A program made the position numbers and the translations under genes. A DNA stretch of 64,000 nucleotides from Microcebus murinus (Eukaryota > Chordata > Mammalia > Primates > Cheirogaleidae), in the NCBI RefSeq assembly GCF_040939455.1, contig NC_134106.1:88667001-88731000 (forward strand), written 5' to 3'. Each line of letters starts with the position of its first letter. The first letter of the stretch is position 1. Shown here one piece after another: positions 11,991 through 24,385 of the stretch. The notes under the pieces were generated by a model that did no database searches, was not told where the DNA came from, and was given only the letters and a program-made list of their open reading frames with translations.

Positions 11991-14027
11991 AAATTGTAAG
12001 AAGTGAAACAAATATCTTTTGTTGTTGGTATTGTAATCCGGAAGTCATAGTTAAGAATAAGGGTATAACTTGGAGTTCCTAAATTTTGTGGCCTCCTATG
12101 TGTAACTGGGAGAAAAAAAACTACAGTTATTTGCATTTAAATACAAGTCTAAATCCCTCCCCAAAGCGGTAATAACCACCCCAAATGAATTATACATTTT
12201 CTAATTTTAAAAGGCCGTTTTATGGAAATGAGGCTATTTGTGCTGCATGGTATGTTCTTGTTGTATCAATGCAAATGCCAAAGGGTGTGATTTATCCCAA
12301 CTACACCAATGAGAAAAAAATTTAGGGAGCTCATTTGCATTACATTTTAAACACTGTAAATACACTACCTGCAAAAGGCCCCCCATGAGGAGAGAGAAGT
12401 AGCCAAGTGGGCATTTCATATTTTTTCAGCTAAGCACAGCGACAATGATTTGCTGAAGTTATCCAGCACAGAGTACGTGGTAAATCCTGAAGAAATGCAA
12501 TCTCATTACCCAAGATTCAATGAGATCTGATTTGTATGTACAGTCCTGTATAATTTTGTGAATGTGAGTCTTCCACTGTGTTTATCGTCACTGTTCCCCA
12601 AACCTGAGTGTGTAAATCCAATTTTCATGTTCGATTTCATCCATCTGAAGAACATTCTCTAATATAAGTTTCCAAGTTGTTTTTTAGAGTCAATGACAGT
12701 GACTGTCTTCTGCAGCCAGGACAAGCAGGAAGGGTTGTCATTACTGGAATGTAGGTGACTTGGAAATAAAAAGCCTACAAAGTCTGCAGTTGCTCCTTGT
12801 CCTCTAATCACACAAGCTACCCATATGTGGGTTGGGGAGGGAGGATGGGGTGGGAGCAGAGCTGCAGAGAAAAGGTTTCCTGAAATCTTTCTCATTATTT
12901 CTTACAGAATAATGCCCTTTCAGATGTAAAATAATTCCTAGGGAAGAAGAAAAGCCTACCAAAAAATAAAAAATGCTAATGATGCTTTTCCCATGAAGTG
13001 TAAATAAGCAAAGCATTTTTTTTTTATTTCAAAACAAAATAAAGAAAAACAGGAAAACAAAAACAAAAGCAACTTCCTCTGGGAACTAACTTAAAATCTA
13101 TTATGTGTGACATCTTGGAAGTCCCATCATCTCTTGAGGTTTAACATTTTATAAATAGTAAAATTAGGAGGTTGCGCTGCTGACATTTAAAGCACAGCCA
13201 CAGAACTCCCTGCTTTTTAATGAGAAGTAGGATTTCAACTTCTACTTCTGTCAATGCAAATGAGAAGAACTTGTATTTTGTTAGTAAAATTTATTTCCTA
13301 AATTTTATATGCTTGCTTATCTTAAGGTCCATTAGTGGGAACAAAGAGGTAATTCTAATGACCATAAGAACTAGAAATTTGTACCTTTTTGGACAAATGT
13401 TCGTAAAAACTGGAATAGGTAACTTGGCTCTTGACTGAGGCCAAAGAGTTGTTCTTAGTTCCCATGCCAAATATAAATCTTTGGAACCACACACACAATT
13501 GACTTGAAAAGACAGAAAGAGTTGCCTGGGTCTGTGAAACAAACAATACAATGCTATTGTGGTTGTCCCTGGAACTCTGAGAGAATTTGGAACAAAGAAA
13601 TTGTCACAGTGGCCAGGCATTCAACTACAAGGTTGAAATATGGGCCTTGCCAAGTATATTTACTGCATAGGATCTGGTGGCCCTTCCTACACAAGTACAA
13701 GAAGTGAACCCAAAGGACAAGAGGATCCCAGGATGGTCAGAATGGTTGTAAGGAGGCAGGGCTTCGTTTGTCAGCCTTCAGACATAGAAAAGAATGTGCT
13801 TTTTGATATATTACATATGATGCAATAACTGCCACTCATAAAGTGCCAGCTGGAGAACATCAAACTCGTGCACCTCCTCTTCCAGTGCAAGTAGCCGGTA
13901 GGCAGATGGTGGATACTACTGGAAAAAATATCCCCTGAATCAGCAGAGCAGCCATGGTTGTTTCTTCCCTAGGGCACATAGCTGATATGAAGTGACACGT
14001 ATCTATTTTCCAAATTGCAACACCAGA
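11991..14027. other. Repeat-poor block
   Basis: This is a two-kilobase block in which I recognise no interspersed repeat. It carries three ATGCAAAT-type octamers at 12129-12340 and a fourth at 13254. Its open frames (for example 13291-13620, minus, and 13504-13707, plus) resemble nothing. It could include conserved non-coding sequence, but that cannot be judged from one genome. Confidence 0.5.
12129..12340. promoter_or_regulatory. Cluster of octamer (POU-factor) motifs
   Basis: Three exact octamers lie within 212 bases: ATTTGCAT at 12129-12136, ATGCAAAT at 12269-12276 and ATTTGCAT at 12333-12340. A fourth, ATGCAAAT, is at 13254-13261. The octamer is the established binding site of POU/OCT factors. 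No target gene is visible in the window, so a regulatory role is only inferred from motif density. Confidence 0.35.
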
Positions 14028-15489
14028 GGGAGGGGCCAAGATAGCAGATACAAGCAGCCCACACACGCCGCTCTCTGAGAGAGGATCAAAATTGCAAGTA
14101 AATGCCAAACTACAGATGAACCCTCTAAGAGAGAGAATTGTAGATCATCAGAGAAGTGACAGTATATACTCAGAGTAAAAAAGACAGGCGTTGAGAATTC
14201 TACTCTCCAAAATTGGAAGGTACCTGGGGAAGACCTCTAATACCACTCTGAGCTCTCAGGTCTGGAGCTCCTAGTCTATGCAGGGATCGGCTTCACTGTA
14301 GCTACCCCAATATCACCCCTGGCCAGGCCTGGAAAGGAGCAGGGAGAGTAGACGTTTTCACATACCTGTGGCTGGGAGCCTGTGACCCTTCACCAGGGAA
14401 CTAAAATGGAGCTCCAGAGGTCATATGGCTGCAGCCTTGGCAGGAACTGTGTGAGGGGAGAGCCCCAGCCATCCAGCAGGCCATCCCCTGCAGCCCTATG
14501 TACTTACCAGTGGAACAAGTACCCTGGCCCTGTGTACCACCATGCTGAGACCCCTGTGGACCCATATACTCACCAGCAGGAAGTGCACCCATGGTCCTAT
14601 GCACCATGCAGAGGTCCATGCCCTTACAGACCTGTGCTCCATGAGGTGGGTCATGCTCCTTGTTCGTGTGCACTGTTCGGCAGGCCGTGAACTCCGAGCA
14701 TCAACGGAACAAGTCCCACCAACAGAACAAGTCCCCAGCCCCCTGCACTGGCTGGAGGGCCATCCCCAGTAGCACTGTGAGACACCATGCTTGCAGTGCA
14801 AATTTCCACCATGGACCTGCTATCCACAATACCTCCTCCCCCCACCATGTACCACCATTACACCTAGATCTGGATGGAGCAAATGCCTATAGCCTTGACA
14901 CCTGTGGCCACAACCCAGATAGCCTCACAAAACAGCTACTGCCACCACTGTGGAGAGACCTAGTGACAGAGCAGAGCAATCTCCCACAACACCTACCTCA
15001 GTAAAGAGGAATTTACCCAGCCCCCTACCCAACCTTCCAACAGCAGCCTAGAAACCAACCCACAACTCCACACAAAGATGCCCCAGCATTAGTCCAGGTC
15101 CTACAACCTGCTCAGACACTGGCCAAGGAAATGTCAGCCATCTCTGCAGAAAGAGACTTGCACAACCCTGTTCGAGCTTCCAACAGTGGCCTGTGGACCA
15201 CCCCATCAATCTGAATAAATATCCCCCAATACCGTCTTAAACTGTGACAACCACAGGGAATTGAGATGATGGAGGAGAACAGATGTTTTATAGGCTCTCA
15301 GTGTATCCACTCCTCTCCCACTGAGTCAGTCTTCTGGTGTAGGACAGAAAAGCATTATCTGGGGACTTCTCCTTCTCACCAAATAGGGAAGTTTCTAGCA
15401 AAGGAGAACTGGTGAACTGAAAACCTATCAGCTCTGAGCTGAGAGAAAAGGTTTCAGATGAGAAGAAAACCAGCAAAAAGAATTCTGGC
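14028..15489 (+). promoter_or_regulatory. LINE-1 5' UTR remnant
   Basis: This is about 1.4 kb before the ORF1 remnant, richer in C and G than its surroundings. It contains repeated words such as CACCATG and CCTGTG. In L1 this region holds an internal RNA polymerase II promoter. Activity here is very unlikely given the age of the copy. The antisense and sense open frames at 14382-15004 are chance products of this low-stop composition. Confidence 0.6.
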
Positions 15490-16460
15490 AACATAAAAAA
15501 AACAACAAAAACAAACAATAAAAAACCAAAAACAAAAAAACCCAAGCTAGTTCAACACTCCCAAAGGATCACAATAGATGCACAGCAATATACCACAACC
15601 AAAAGGAAACTGGTGAAAAGTCAGATAGAATTCAGAATATATATGGCAAACAAGATGGATGGAATTGAAGAGAAAATTGAAAACCAACAAAAGAAACCAA
15701 AAAAAGATTTCAGGGGATAAATGAAGAATATGAAAAACTCATTAAGGAGACAGGTAACATAACAAAGGATACAGCAGAACTTAAAGAAATGAAAGACTCA
15801 TTCAAGGAACCACAAAATACAGCAGAAAGCTTCAACAACAGGCTAGACCTAGCAGAAGAATGAATCTCAGAGCTTGAAGAAAAGGCTTTCAAACTAACCC
15901 AGTCAGTCAAAGATAAGAAAGAATGAACAACCAGTCACTCAGAAAAATATGGTACTATGTGAAATGAACCAATATATGAATTATAGGTATCCTGGAGGGA
16001 GAAGAAGAAAAAGCAAAAGCATGGAAAATCTTTTTGAGGGAATTATTGAGAACTTCTCTGGTATCACCAGAGATTTAGATATCCATATACAAGCTGGTTA
16101 TCAAACACCAAGAAGACTCATAGCAAATAGGAAATCTCCAAGACACAGGTATCAACCTGGCCAAAGTCAATAAAAAGGAGAAAATTCTACAAGCTGAAAG
16201 ACAAAAACAACAACTAACCTGCAAATGAAAACCATCAGGCTAATAGAATTCTCAGTGGAGCCCTTATACACCAGAAGGGATTAGGCCCCATTTTTAATCT
16301 TCTTGAAGAGAACAAATACCAATCAAGAATTCTGTGTCCTGCAGAACTAAGTTTCATAAATGATGGATAAATAAAGACTTTTCCAGACAAGAAAACACTA
16401 AGGGAATTTGTCACTACTAGACCTGCCCTACAAGAAATACTCAAAAGTGCATCATGCATG
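15490..16460 (+). pseudogene. LINE-1 ORF1 remnant
   Basis: The coiled-coil part is readable at about 15650-15915 as a lysine- and glutamate-rich stretch with many stops and frame changes. The RNA-binding part survives as a 74-codon open piece at 15949-16173 that includes a YRYPGG-like segment and an SKSMENLFEGIIENFSG-like segment. ORF1 proteins trimerise and coat L1 RNA in cis. This copy has several in-frame stops and cannot make the protein. Family assignment rests on the ordered match across the whole element. Confidence 0.8.
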
Positions 16461-16591
16461 CAACAGCACAATAGATACCCACCAGTGTAAAAACATCCAA
16501 ACATTATAGCTCATAGCTCTTGTAAAACAATAGTGGAAGAGGGAAAACAAAACCATAAAAAGAAAATGCATCATCCAACATGATGAACAGA

Positions 16592-19500
16592 ACAGCATCT
16601 CATATATCAATGGTAACACTCAACATGAAGGGTCTGAATGTCCCACTCAAGAGACATACACTGGATGAAAAACACAACCTAAGTATTTACTATCTCCAAG
16701 AAAAACATCTAAACTACAAGGATGCACACAGACTCAAGGTAAAAGAATGGGAAAAGAAATTCTACACATATGGAAACCCAAAATGAGCAGATGTAGCCAT
16801 TTTCACATCAGATAAAATAGACTTTAAATCAAGAATGGTAAAAAAAAAAGACAAAGATGGTCATTATATAACAGTAAAGGGAGCAATTTAAAAAGAAGAT
16901 GTAACAATCCTAAATATATATGCACCTAACACAGGAGCTTTCAGTTTCCTAAAGCAAACTCATCTAGATCTAAGCGAAGAAATAAACAGTAGCATTTGAA
17001 TTGCTGGGGACTTCAGCACTCCGCTAACAAAACTGGACAGATAATAGAAGCAGAAAATGAATAAAGAAATTCTGGACTTAAACAGGACTCCAGAACAAAT
17101 GGATCTAACTGATATTTGCATGACATTCTGCCCCAAAATTATTGGTTATACAGTATTGTCATCAGTATATGTGAGATTTTGCAAGATTGATCATATCTAA
17201 GGTCACAAAACAAGTCTCAGCAAATTCAAAAAATCAAAACCATACTATGTATATTTTCAGACCACAGTATAATAAAATTAGAAATCAATTCCAGGAGACT
17301 CACTCAAATCTACACAAAGTCATAGAAATTATACAACCTGCTGCTGGGTCGATGATGAATTTAAGATGAAAATCAAAAGATTTCTTTAAAACAAATGACA
17401 AAGAAGATACATGAAATCAATGGGATACAGTGAAAGCAACTCTAAAGGGAAAGTTCATAGTTGTCAATTCCTACATCAAAAAGACAGAAATATCATGAAT
17501 TAACAACCAAATGTCACATCTCAAAGAATTAGAAAAAGAAGAACAAACCAAACCCAAAGACAGTAGAAGAAATACAAAGGTCAGAGCAGAACTAAATGAA
17601 ATGGAAACCAAGAAAACAACATGAAGGAACAACAAAACAAAACAAAAATTGGTTCTTTGAAAAGATTAGCCAAATTAACCAGAAATAGAAGAGAAAAGAC
17701 TCAAATAAGATCAACCAGAAATGAAAAAGGAGACATGACAACTGATACTGCAAAAATTTAAAAATATAATTCACGAATACTATGAAAACTTCTATGCAAA
17801 CAAACTAGAAAATCTAGAAGAAATGTATAAATTTCTGGAAACACACAACCTCTCAAACTTGAATCAGGAAGAAGTACGAATAGTGAGTAGATCAATAATT
17901 AACAGTGAGATTGAACCTCTATAAAAAAATCTTCCAACAAAAAGATCCCCAGACCAGATGGATTCATAGCTGAATTCTGACAGATCCACATAGAATAACT
18001 GGTACCAATCCTACATAAACCTTCCATAACACTGAGAAAGAGGGAATCCTCCTTAACTCATTCCACAAAGCCAGGATCACCTTGATACCAAAACCAGGAA
18101 AGGACATCACAACAACAGCAACAAAAGCTACATACCAATATCCCTTATGGACATATATGCAAAAATCTTCAATTAAATACTAGGAGAGTGAATTCAACAG
18201 CACATCAAAAAGATAATACACCATGATCAAGTGGATTTAATCTCAGGGATGCAAGGATGGTTCGACATACAAAAATCAATAAATGTGATTCATCACATAA
18301 ACAGAAACACAAACAAAGACCATTTGATTATCCCAATAGATGCAGAAAAAGTAGTCTATAAAGTCCAGTGAAAAAGCTAGGCATAGAGGAAACATATCTC
18401 AAAATTATAAAAGCCAAATGTGACAAACCTACAGCCAACATCATACTAAATGGGGAACAGTTGAGAACATCATCATGAAGAACAGAAACAAGATAAGGGT
18501 ACCCACTGATACCACTTCTATTCAACATATTACAAGAAATCTTAGCCAGAGAAATCAGACACCAGAAAGAATAAAGGGCATCCAAATTGGGAAAGAGGAG
18601 ATCAAACTATTCTTTTTATCTGATGATATGATGTTGTATTAGAAAACTCTTAGAGACTCCACCAAAATACTCCTGGAGTTGATAAATAAATTCTGCAAAG
18701 TCTCAGTTTACAAAATCAATATACATAAATCAGTGGCACTTCTATATACTAATAACAATCTAGGTGAGAGTCAAAGAGAAAGCCCAGCACCATTCACAAT
18801 AGCGACAAAGAAAATAAAATACCTAGGAATATACTTATCCAAAGAAGTGAAAGATAACTACAAGAAGAACTATAAAACACTGAAGAAATAAATTGCAGAT
18901 GACACAAACAAATGGAAAAATATCCCTTGCCCATGGATCAGTGGAATCAACATTGTTAAAATGTTCATACTGAGATTTACAGATTTAATGCAATCCCCAT
19001 CAAAATACCAACATCATATTTCATAGATTTAGAAAAAACAATCCTAAGCTTCATTTGGAACCAAAAAAGAGCCTGAATATCCAAAGTAGTCTTAAGAAAA
19101 ACAAACAAACAAACAAACAAACAAACAAAAAAGCAACTCTGAAAGCATCACATTATCTGACTTCAAATTATATTACAAGGCCTATAGTAACCAAAACAGC
19201 ATGACATTGATATAATATTAGAGACATAGGCCAATGGAACAGAATAGAAAACCCAGAAATAAAACCATCTATCTACAACCAACTGATCTTTGACAAAGCA
19301 AGCAACAACATACATTAGGGAAAAGAAGCCCTATTCGATAAATGGTGCTGGGAAAATTGGATAGCCACATGCAGAAGAATAAAACAAGACTCCTGTCTCT
19401 CACCATGTACAAAATTACTTCAAGATGGAGAAAAGACTTAAATGTAAGGCACCAAACCATATGAATTCTAGAAGACACAGGAAAACCTCTTCTAGATGTC

Positions 19501-20340
19501 AGCCCAGGCAAAGAATTTATGACTAATACTGCAAAGGCAAATACAGCAACAAGAAAATAAATAAATGGGACTTAATTAAATTAAAAAGCTCCTACACAGA
19601 AAAGAAAATAATCAACTGAATTAATAGACAACCTACAGAATGGGATAAAATTTTCACAAATGATACATTTGACAAAGTACTAATTTACAAAGAACTCAAA
19701 CAAATCAGCCAGAAAAAAATAAACATCCCCATCAAAAAGTAGCCAATAGGCATGAACAGAAGTTTTTCAAAAGGAGATAGAAAAATGACCAACAAACAGG
19801 AAAAAATACTCAACTTTACTAATCATCAGGGAAATGCAAATTAAAACTTCAATGAGATACCACTTTATCCCTATCAGAATGGCCATTGTTAAAAAGTCAA
19901 AAAACAATAGATGCTGGTGTGCATGCAGGCAGAAAGGAACGCTTGGACACTGTTTGGTGCGACTGCAATTTAGAACAACTTCAGGGGAAAACAGTATGGA
20001 GATTCCTCAAAGAAATAAATGTAAACCTACCATTAAATCCAGCAATTCCACTGCTGGATATCTCCCTACACAAAAGAAGTCATGTTATAAAAAAGATACC
20101 TGGACTCAAATATTGTAGCACAATTCACAATTGCACAGATGTAGAATCAACCTCAGCAACCATGAATTCATGAGTGGATAAAGAAAATATGGCATATATC
20201 AATATATACCATGAAGTACTACTGAGCCACAAGAAGGAATGAAATAATATAATTTGCAGAAACTTGGATGGACTAGAGAACATTATCCTAAATGAAGCAT
20301 CTCAAGAATGCCAAACACCGTATTACCTCACTAATAAGTG
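16592..20340 (+). pseudogene. LINE-1 ORF2 remnant (endonuclease and reverse transcriptase)
   Basis: The endonuclease start is readable from an ATG at 16580 through a VTLNMKGLN-like segment and a LQEKHL segment. The catalytic-loop word survives as GDFSTPL at about 17006-17026, with Ser where L1 has the conserved Asn, directly after an in-frame TGA at 16997-16999. The reverse-transcriptase centre, normally FADD, reads LSDD at 18616-18627, followed by an in-frame TAG at 18640-18642. The C-terminal part extends to about 20340. The protein normally nicks target DNA and reverse-transcribes L1 RNA; this copy is dead. Confidence 0.88.
19097..19129. repeat. (CAAA)n microsatellite inside LINE-1
   Basis: About seven tandem AAAC units are expanded within the ORF2 remnant, locally replacing L1 sequence. 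Confidence 0.9.
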
Positions 20341-20575
20341 GGAGCTAAACAATGGGTATACACTTCACAAAACAATAAAAAAGACATGAGAAACTAAGAA
20401 GTGGAAAGGGTAACACCGGGTGAGGGATAAAACCTTATTTGTTGGATAAAATGAACACTATTTTGGTGATTGGCACACCAGAAGTTCTGACTTAAGCATT
20501 ATACAAGGTATCCACATAATAAAAACACTTGTAAATCCCCTCGATATTTTGAAACAAACTAACAAGCAAACAAAT
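20341..20575 (+). other. LINE-1 3' UTR remnant
   Basis: It starts around GGGAGCTAAACAATGGGTAT, where ORF2 ends. It runs through ACCAGAAGTTCTGACTTAAGC and TACAAGGTATCCACATAAT to an A-rich end. It lacks a long uninterrupted poly(A), which fits its age. Confidence 0.7.
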
Positions 20576-20689
20576 TGAGATACTATGAGAGTGAAATAGA
20601 GATCTATTGTCAATAAAACAAGGACAATGTGCAAATATCAGGTTGTTTTTACCAAACCAGAATGCTGTCACCTTAATCTGATGCCTAGA

Positions 20690-20872
20690 GCCATCTCAGG
20701 AATCCTATGCTCCTCCCAATCACACCCCATAATGCCACCATTAATGTATCTATATTCTTCACCACCCATAAGTTCTTCAGGGATCATGTTTCTTTGGCAT
20801 CCCTACACAGTACTAGGGATTTTCCATGTGCTCACTAAATAGTTAGTGAACTGAACAAAACTGTTTCCTTCC
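20690..20872 (+). repeat. L2 LINE fragment
   Basis: It is L2-like: a pyrimidine-rich stretch, TAAGTTCTTCAGGGATCATG, CTACACAGTACTAGGGATTT and GTGCTCACTAAATAGTTAGTG occur in the order of the L2 3' end. Confidence 0.55.
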
Positions 20873-22609
20873 CCACAAAAAGACATCATCTTTTATCACT
20901 ACTTATCAATGTACTGTGATTTTCTTTAAAAATGAAAATTACAATATATTTGCTTTTCAGAAAATAAACAATTAGGCCCATTTTCCAGTTTCTAAACTTG
21001 ATTATAGAGATGCCAGGATGTTTCCCTTCTTCCTTCTATTTTTTTTTTTTTAATCTTTTTCCCTTCTCCTAATTCTTGCCTTTTTTCCTTATTTGAATTC
21101 TTATTTGTATTCTACAGTTTTAACAACCAAATCAGACTATGAATTATCTCGTCTGGGTATTATGACAACCATCTAGAAATCTACCATATTCTGATAAGAA
21201 TAGTTGTAACTTGGAATTTACATGACCAAGAAATAATTTTTCAATAACCCAACATACTACCTTACCATATTCCTTTTCCTTCGAATCCTATGTATCACTT
21301 GGGTTGCTGGTTTTATAATACTAAGGCTCCCACCTAGTTATTTTATTCCTGGAAGGGACTTATATCTTGACTTGGTAAGAAATCAAATACCTTATCCATG
21401 GGGACTAGAACTGCTGCCCAGGGACCAAGCACAGATAAAAGAAAATTGCATCAGTATTGCCTTACCCAACAGGTTTTTTTGTTTGTTTTTTTTTTCCTTG
21501 AGATTTTGTGATTGTTGTAGTGATCAGAGTTCTTGGCTACAGAGAACAAAATCCGCTGTAGTTTGTTTAAACAGAAAGATTGTTCATTAAGAGATATGGA
21601 TAGCTCATTAAATTATTAAGGGAGCAGATGGAGTGGACTCTAACCAGAGCTTCCAAGAATGCGTCTCCAAGCCAGCTGCAGAACTGGCCCACCAAGGAAG
21701 GGTCTGCACCTTCCTGAATCAAGAAGCAGCAGTCTCTAACCTTCCTGAAATATACTGCTATGAGACCAAGTTCACTCTTGTATTCTTGTATTTCTAGAAT
21801 CAGACAGTTATTGCTGTAGCAACTTTGTATGGAATAGGTACTTCCTTTTCCGTAAGAGAGACGGAGAGGGCACTAGGGGAAATTCTTTTAATAAAAAAGA
21901 AAACAAACCTACCTTGGTAAAATGGTGAGATTTACACTGTGAGGAATTATCTACTTCCCAGGTGCTTTGTAATACTTGTTTTATCTTCTAATTCTTTTCA
22001 TATTGCAGTGCTTCATTTGAGGATCCTGCTGTGTTTATCTGTTTGTTTCTATATCTCATCCACCCTTCAACACCACTTCCCTTACCTGAACCCTGTGTCT
22101 AGTATAATTCCCTGCCTTTGTGTGTTTCTTCTGATAGAAATCTCTTCCCCCTCTTCTTCCATCTCCTCCACCTTTCTCCTCTTCTTTCTTTTTCTTTATC
22201 TTCCTCTTCTCTTTTTCCTTGGAATCCAAATGCCTTTAAAAAAGAAAACTGAAACATGATAAAATGCCCCAGGAAAATCTAGTCATAGTTTTAGCTTTGT
22301 ACTTAACTTTGTTATTTGCCTAGTGTATAACTTTATTAGGCATATTCATTTTTTACCCTGCATTCCTTAGAGATGCCACCTTTCACCCACCAACTTACTT
22401 TTTCCACATTGGTACTGTAGACAAATAAAAGCAGCTCTCTAGGGCATCCTACTTTTGTCACGAAATATTATCATCAACTCACCTTTGCTAGCCCAGCAAT
22501 TTCAGGCTAACATATGACTCTTTGAACTCTCATTATGAACTGTAATTCATGACCTCCCCATAATTTTTGTGGCTTCTTATCTTATCTCACTTGTTACTAT
22601 TTATACCAG
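20873..22609. other. Unannotated stretch, partly repeat-like
   Basis: Contents include a T-run near 21042, a stretch at about 21520-21880 that looks like a diverged interspersed repeat I cannot name, and a pyrimidine-rich tract at 22130-22220. A 50-base segment at 21741 is duplicated at 23521. Open frames at 21372-21590 and 21939-22259 resemble no protein. Confidence 0.5.
21741..21790 (+). repeat. Duplicated module C, copy 1
   Basis: An ungapped comparison with 23521-23570 gives 44 matches in 50 positions in direct orientation, starting at CTTCCTGAAATAT and including ACCAAGTTCACTCTTGTATTC. Confidence 0.75.
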
Positions 22610-23015
22610 TGTTATGGAATGAATTGTGTCCCACCCCCCAAATTCATCTGTTGAAGCCTGTTTAACACTCAGTAGCTCAGAATGTGCCCGTATCGGAGAT
22701 AGAGCCTTTACAGGTGTGATTAAGTTAAAATGGGGCCATTAGGGAACTCTAACCCAACATGACTGATGTCTTCATAAGAAGAAATTGGGATACACAGAGA
22801 AACACTAGGGATACTGCACACAGAGGAAAGACCATGTAGGGACACAGCAGAAAGCTGATCATTTGCAAACTAAGGGGAGAGACCTCAAAGAAACCAAGCC
22901 TTCCAACACCTTGATGTTAGCCTTCCAGCCTCCATGACTGTGAGAAAATAAATTCCTGCTGTTTAAGCCAACAAGTCTGCGGCACTTTGTTATGGCAATC
23001 CTAACAGTCTAATAA
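22610..23015 (+). mobile_element. MaLR / MLT1-like solo LTR, sense
   Basis: It starts TGTTATGGAATGAATTGTGT. It then shows CAGTAGCTCAGAATGTGCCC, GATTAAGTTAAAATGGGGCC, ATGACTGATGTCTTCATAAG, TTCCAGCCTCCATGACTGTG and a GAGAAAATAAATTCCTGCTG polyadenylation region, and ends near CCTAACAGTCTAATAAA. This is the sense counterpart of the LTR at 6831. There is no internal retroviral sequence beside it. Confidence 0.8.
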
Positions 23016-23289
23016 AATTAGGTTGCCCTTAGGCCTAGCATTGGTCCTGCTTCTCAAAAAGGAACAAGTACCTCTTATTTTCTTCTTGATCAAAATTCAT
23101 TTTTCAGCACTTAATTGTGCTTATTTGATACTTCTGTATTTTTCTAGTTCTCTCTGCCTGGCCAGCCCAGTCTGCTCACTACACATTTTCCGGGTTCCCA
23201 TTGTCATCCATCCCCAAACCCAGACATGTTCCTCTTAGATGCAAACCAGTCTGCCCCGGCCTATAAGCAGAATTTTGACAATGTTTTCT

Positions 23290-23625
23290 CCAAGCTTATT
23301 GATTAATAACTCAAATGAACATCTTCATTTGAATAGCATTTTCTCAATGAGGCCTGCCCAGAAAACCCTATGCAAAATTGCAAAGATCACTTCACCCCGG
23401 AATTCTCGAACCCCTTTGTCTCAGTCAACTTTTACATGTTTCCACAGCATGTGTTACTCTCTAATATATGGTATATCTTTATATATTCATTATGTCGATG
23501 TTTTATTATCTGTCTCTTATCTTCCTGAAATATGAAGCTATGAAACCAAGTTCACTCTTGTATTCCTATAACATGCAACGATGTCTGACACATACAGGCA
23601 GACAATAAATATTTGTTGATACATG
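23290..23625 (+). repeat. L2 LINE 3' end
   Basis: L2-like order: TCAATGAGGCCTGCCCAGAA, TTATTATCTGTCTCTTATC, ATGTCTGACACATACAGGCA and an AATAAATATTTGTTGAT terminus. The module C duplicate (23521-23570) lies inside it. Confidence 0.7.
23521..23570 (+). repeat. Duplicated module C, copy 2
   Basis: This is the second copy of the 21741-21790 segment, 1,780 bases downstream, with 44 of 50 positions identical and no gaps. It sits within an L2 fragment. Two independent L2 relics would normally be far more diverged than this. Confidence 0.75.
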
Positions 23626-24189
23626 TACCTGGCCCATGTCTTTCTGACGTCCATGGTGGCTTCTTCTTCTTCCTTAAAGTTTGTGAATCTCCTTGTAGAA
23701 ACTGATACTCAAAGAGATGACTAAAAAGGATGTGATAAAATTTTATGTCAAAATTCTTTGCTATATTGACGAAAATAATGGATGCCTGCAATTATCAAAG
23801 CCTATTGGAAGGAGCTTAAATGAAATAGTGGATGATTAATCAAGCATGATTTGTGTAGACTTGCTTATTAATGAGCAAGAAGACTCCACTTTATACAAAA
23901 AGTATATTTTTCACCCTGATATTTCATTAGTGGTAGTTTCTGTAGTTTAGAAAATTCTAGGTTTACATTAGTATAATTTAATCATTAGGCTATCACTTTT
24001 TCCCCTCCCTTCACTCAAGTACATAATTAATTTTGTTTAATTTCAGTAAATATTTTTTGAATAATGTAAGACAACATGAACAAAATAAAGGTTTCAAAAT
24101 ATTAGCAAGAAGGCTAACAAGCTCCTTATAAGAAACCAGGAAAATGTGTACTCAACTGTTCACCATCTCTATTTTCGTACAGTGGAATG
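23626..24189. other. Unannotated stretch
   Basis: A+T-rich sequence with no recognised element, RNA gene or exon. Confidence 0.5.
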
Positions 24190-24385
24190 GTAGAAAGAAC
24201 ACTGCATTTGGTTCACTCCTATAAATTTGGCTATGTGATTAAATTTAGTTGGCAGTAGGCTCCTCCTCTGCAAAATGGAAGGAATAATACCCTATCCAAT
24301 TACTGGGTAGGATAAGTGAGAATGTATATATGAAACTCTTGGTATATCATCTTGCATGTAATGAATAGCTAAAATTGCTACTGAA
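24190..24385 (+). repeat. MIR SINE
   Basis: It starts GGAATGGTAGAAAGAACACTG. Then follow GGCTATGTGATTAAATTTAG, CTCTGCAAAATGGAAGGAAT and GGATAAGTGAGAATGTATAT, in sense MIR order. Confidence 0.7.

Larger units (their letters stand above)
14028..20575 (+). mobile_element. Nearly full-length LINE-1, inactive
   Basis: The element opens with the L1 5' end word GAGGGGCCAAGATAGC and carries, in order, a 5' UTR, ORF1 remnant, ORF2 remnant and 3' UTR. The 3' UTR ends near CCTCGATATTTTGAAACAAAC. Every reading frame is broken by stops and indels, so it is an old fossil. A CAAATTG heptamer occurs at 14011-14017 and 20571-20577 and might be a remnant of the target-site duplication, but it is too short to be sure. 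The ORF1-to-ORF2 spacer resembles pre-simian (L1PB/L1MA-like) L1 lineages. Confidence 0.9.

Noticed and set aside
14382..15004. Several overlapping open frames rich in Pro, His and Cys on both strands.
   Set aside because: They fall in the L1 5' UTR, where stop codons are rare because of base composition.
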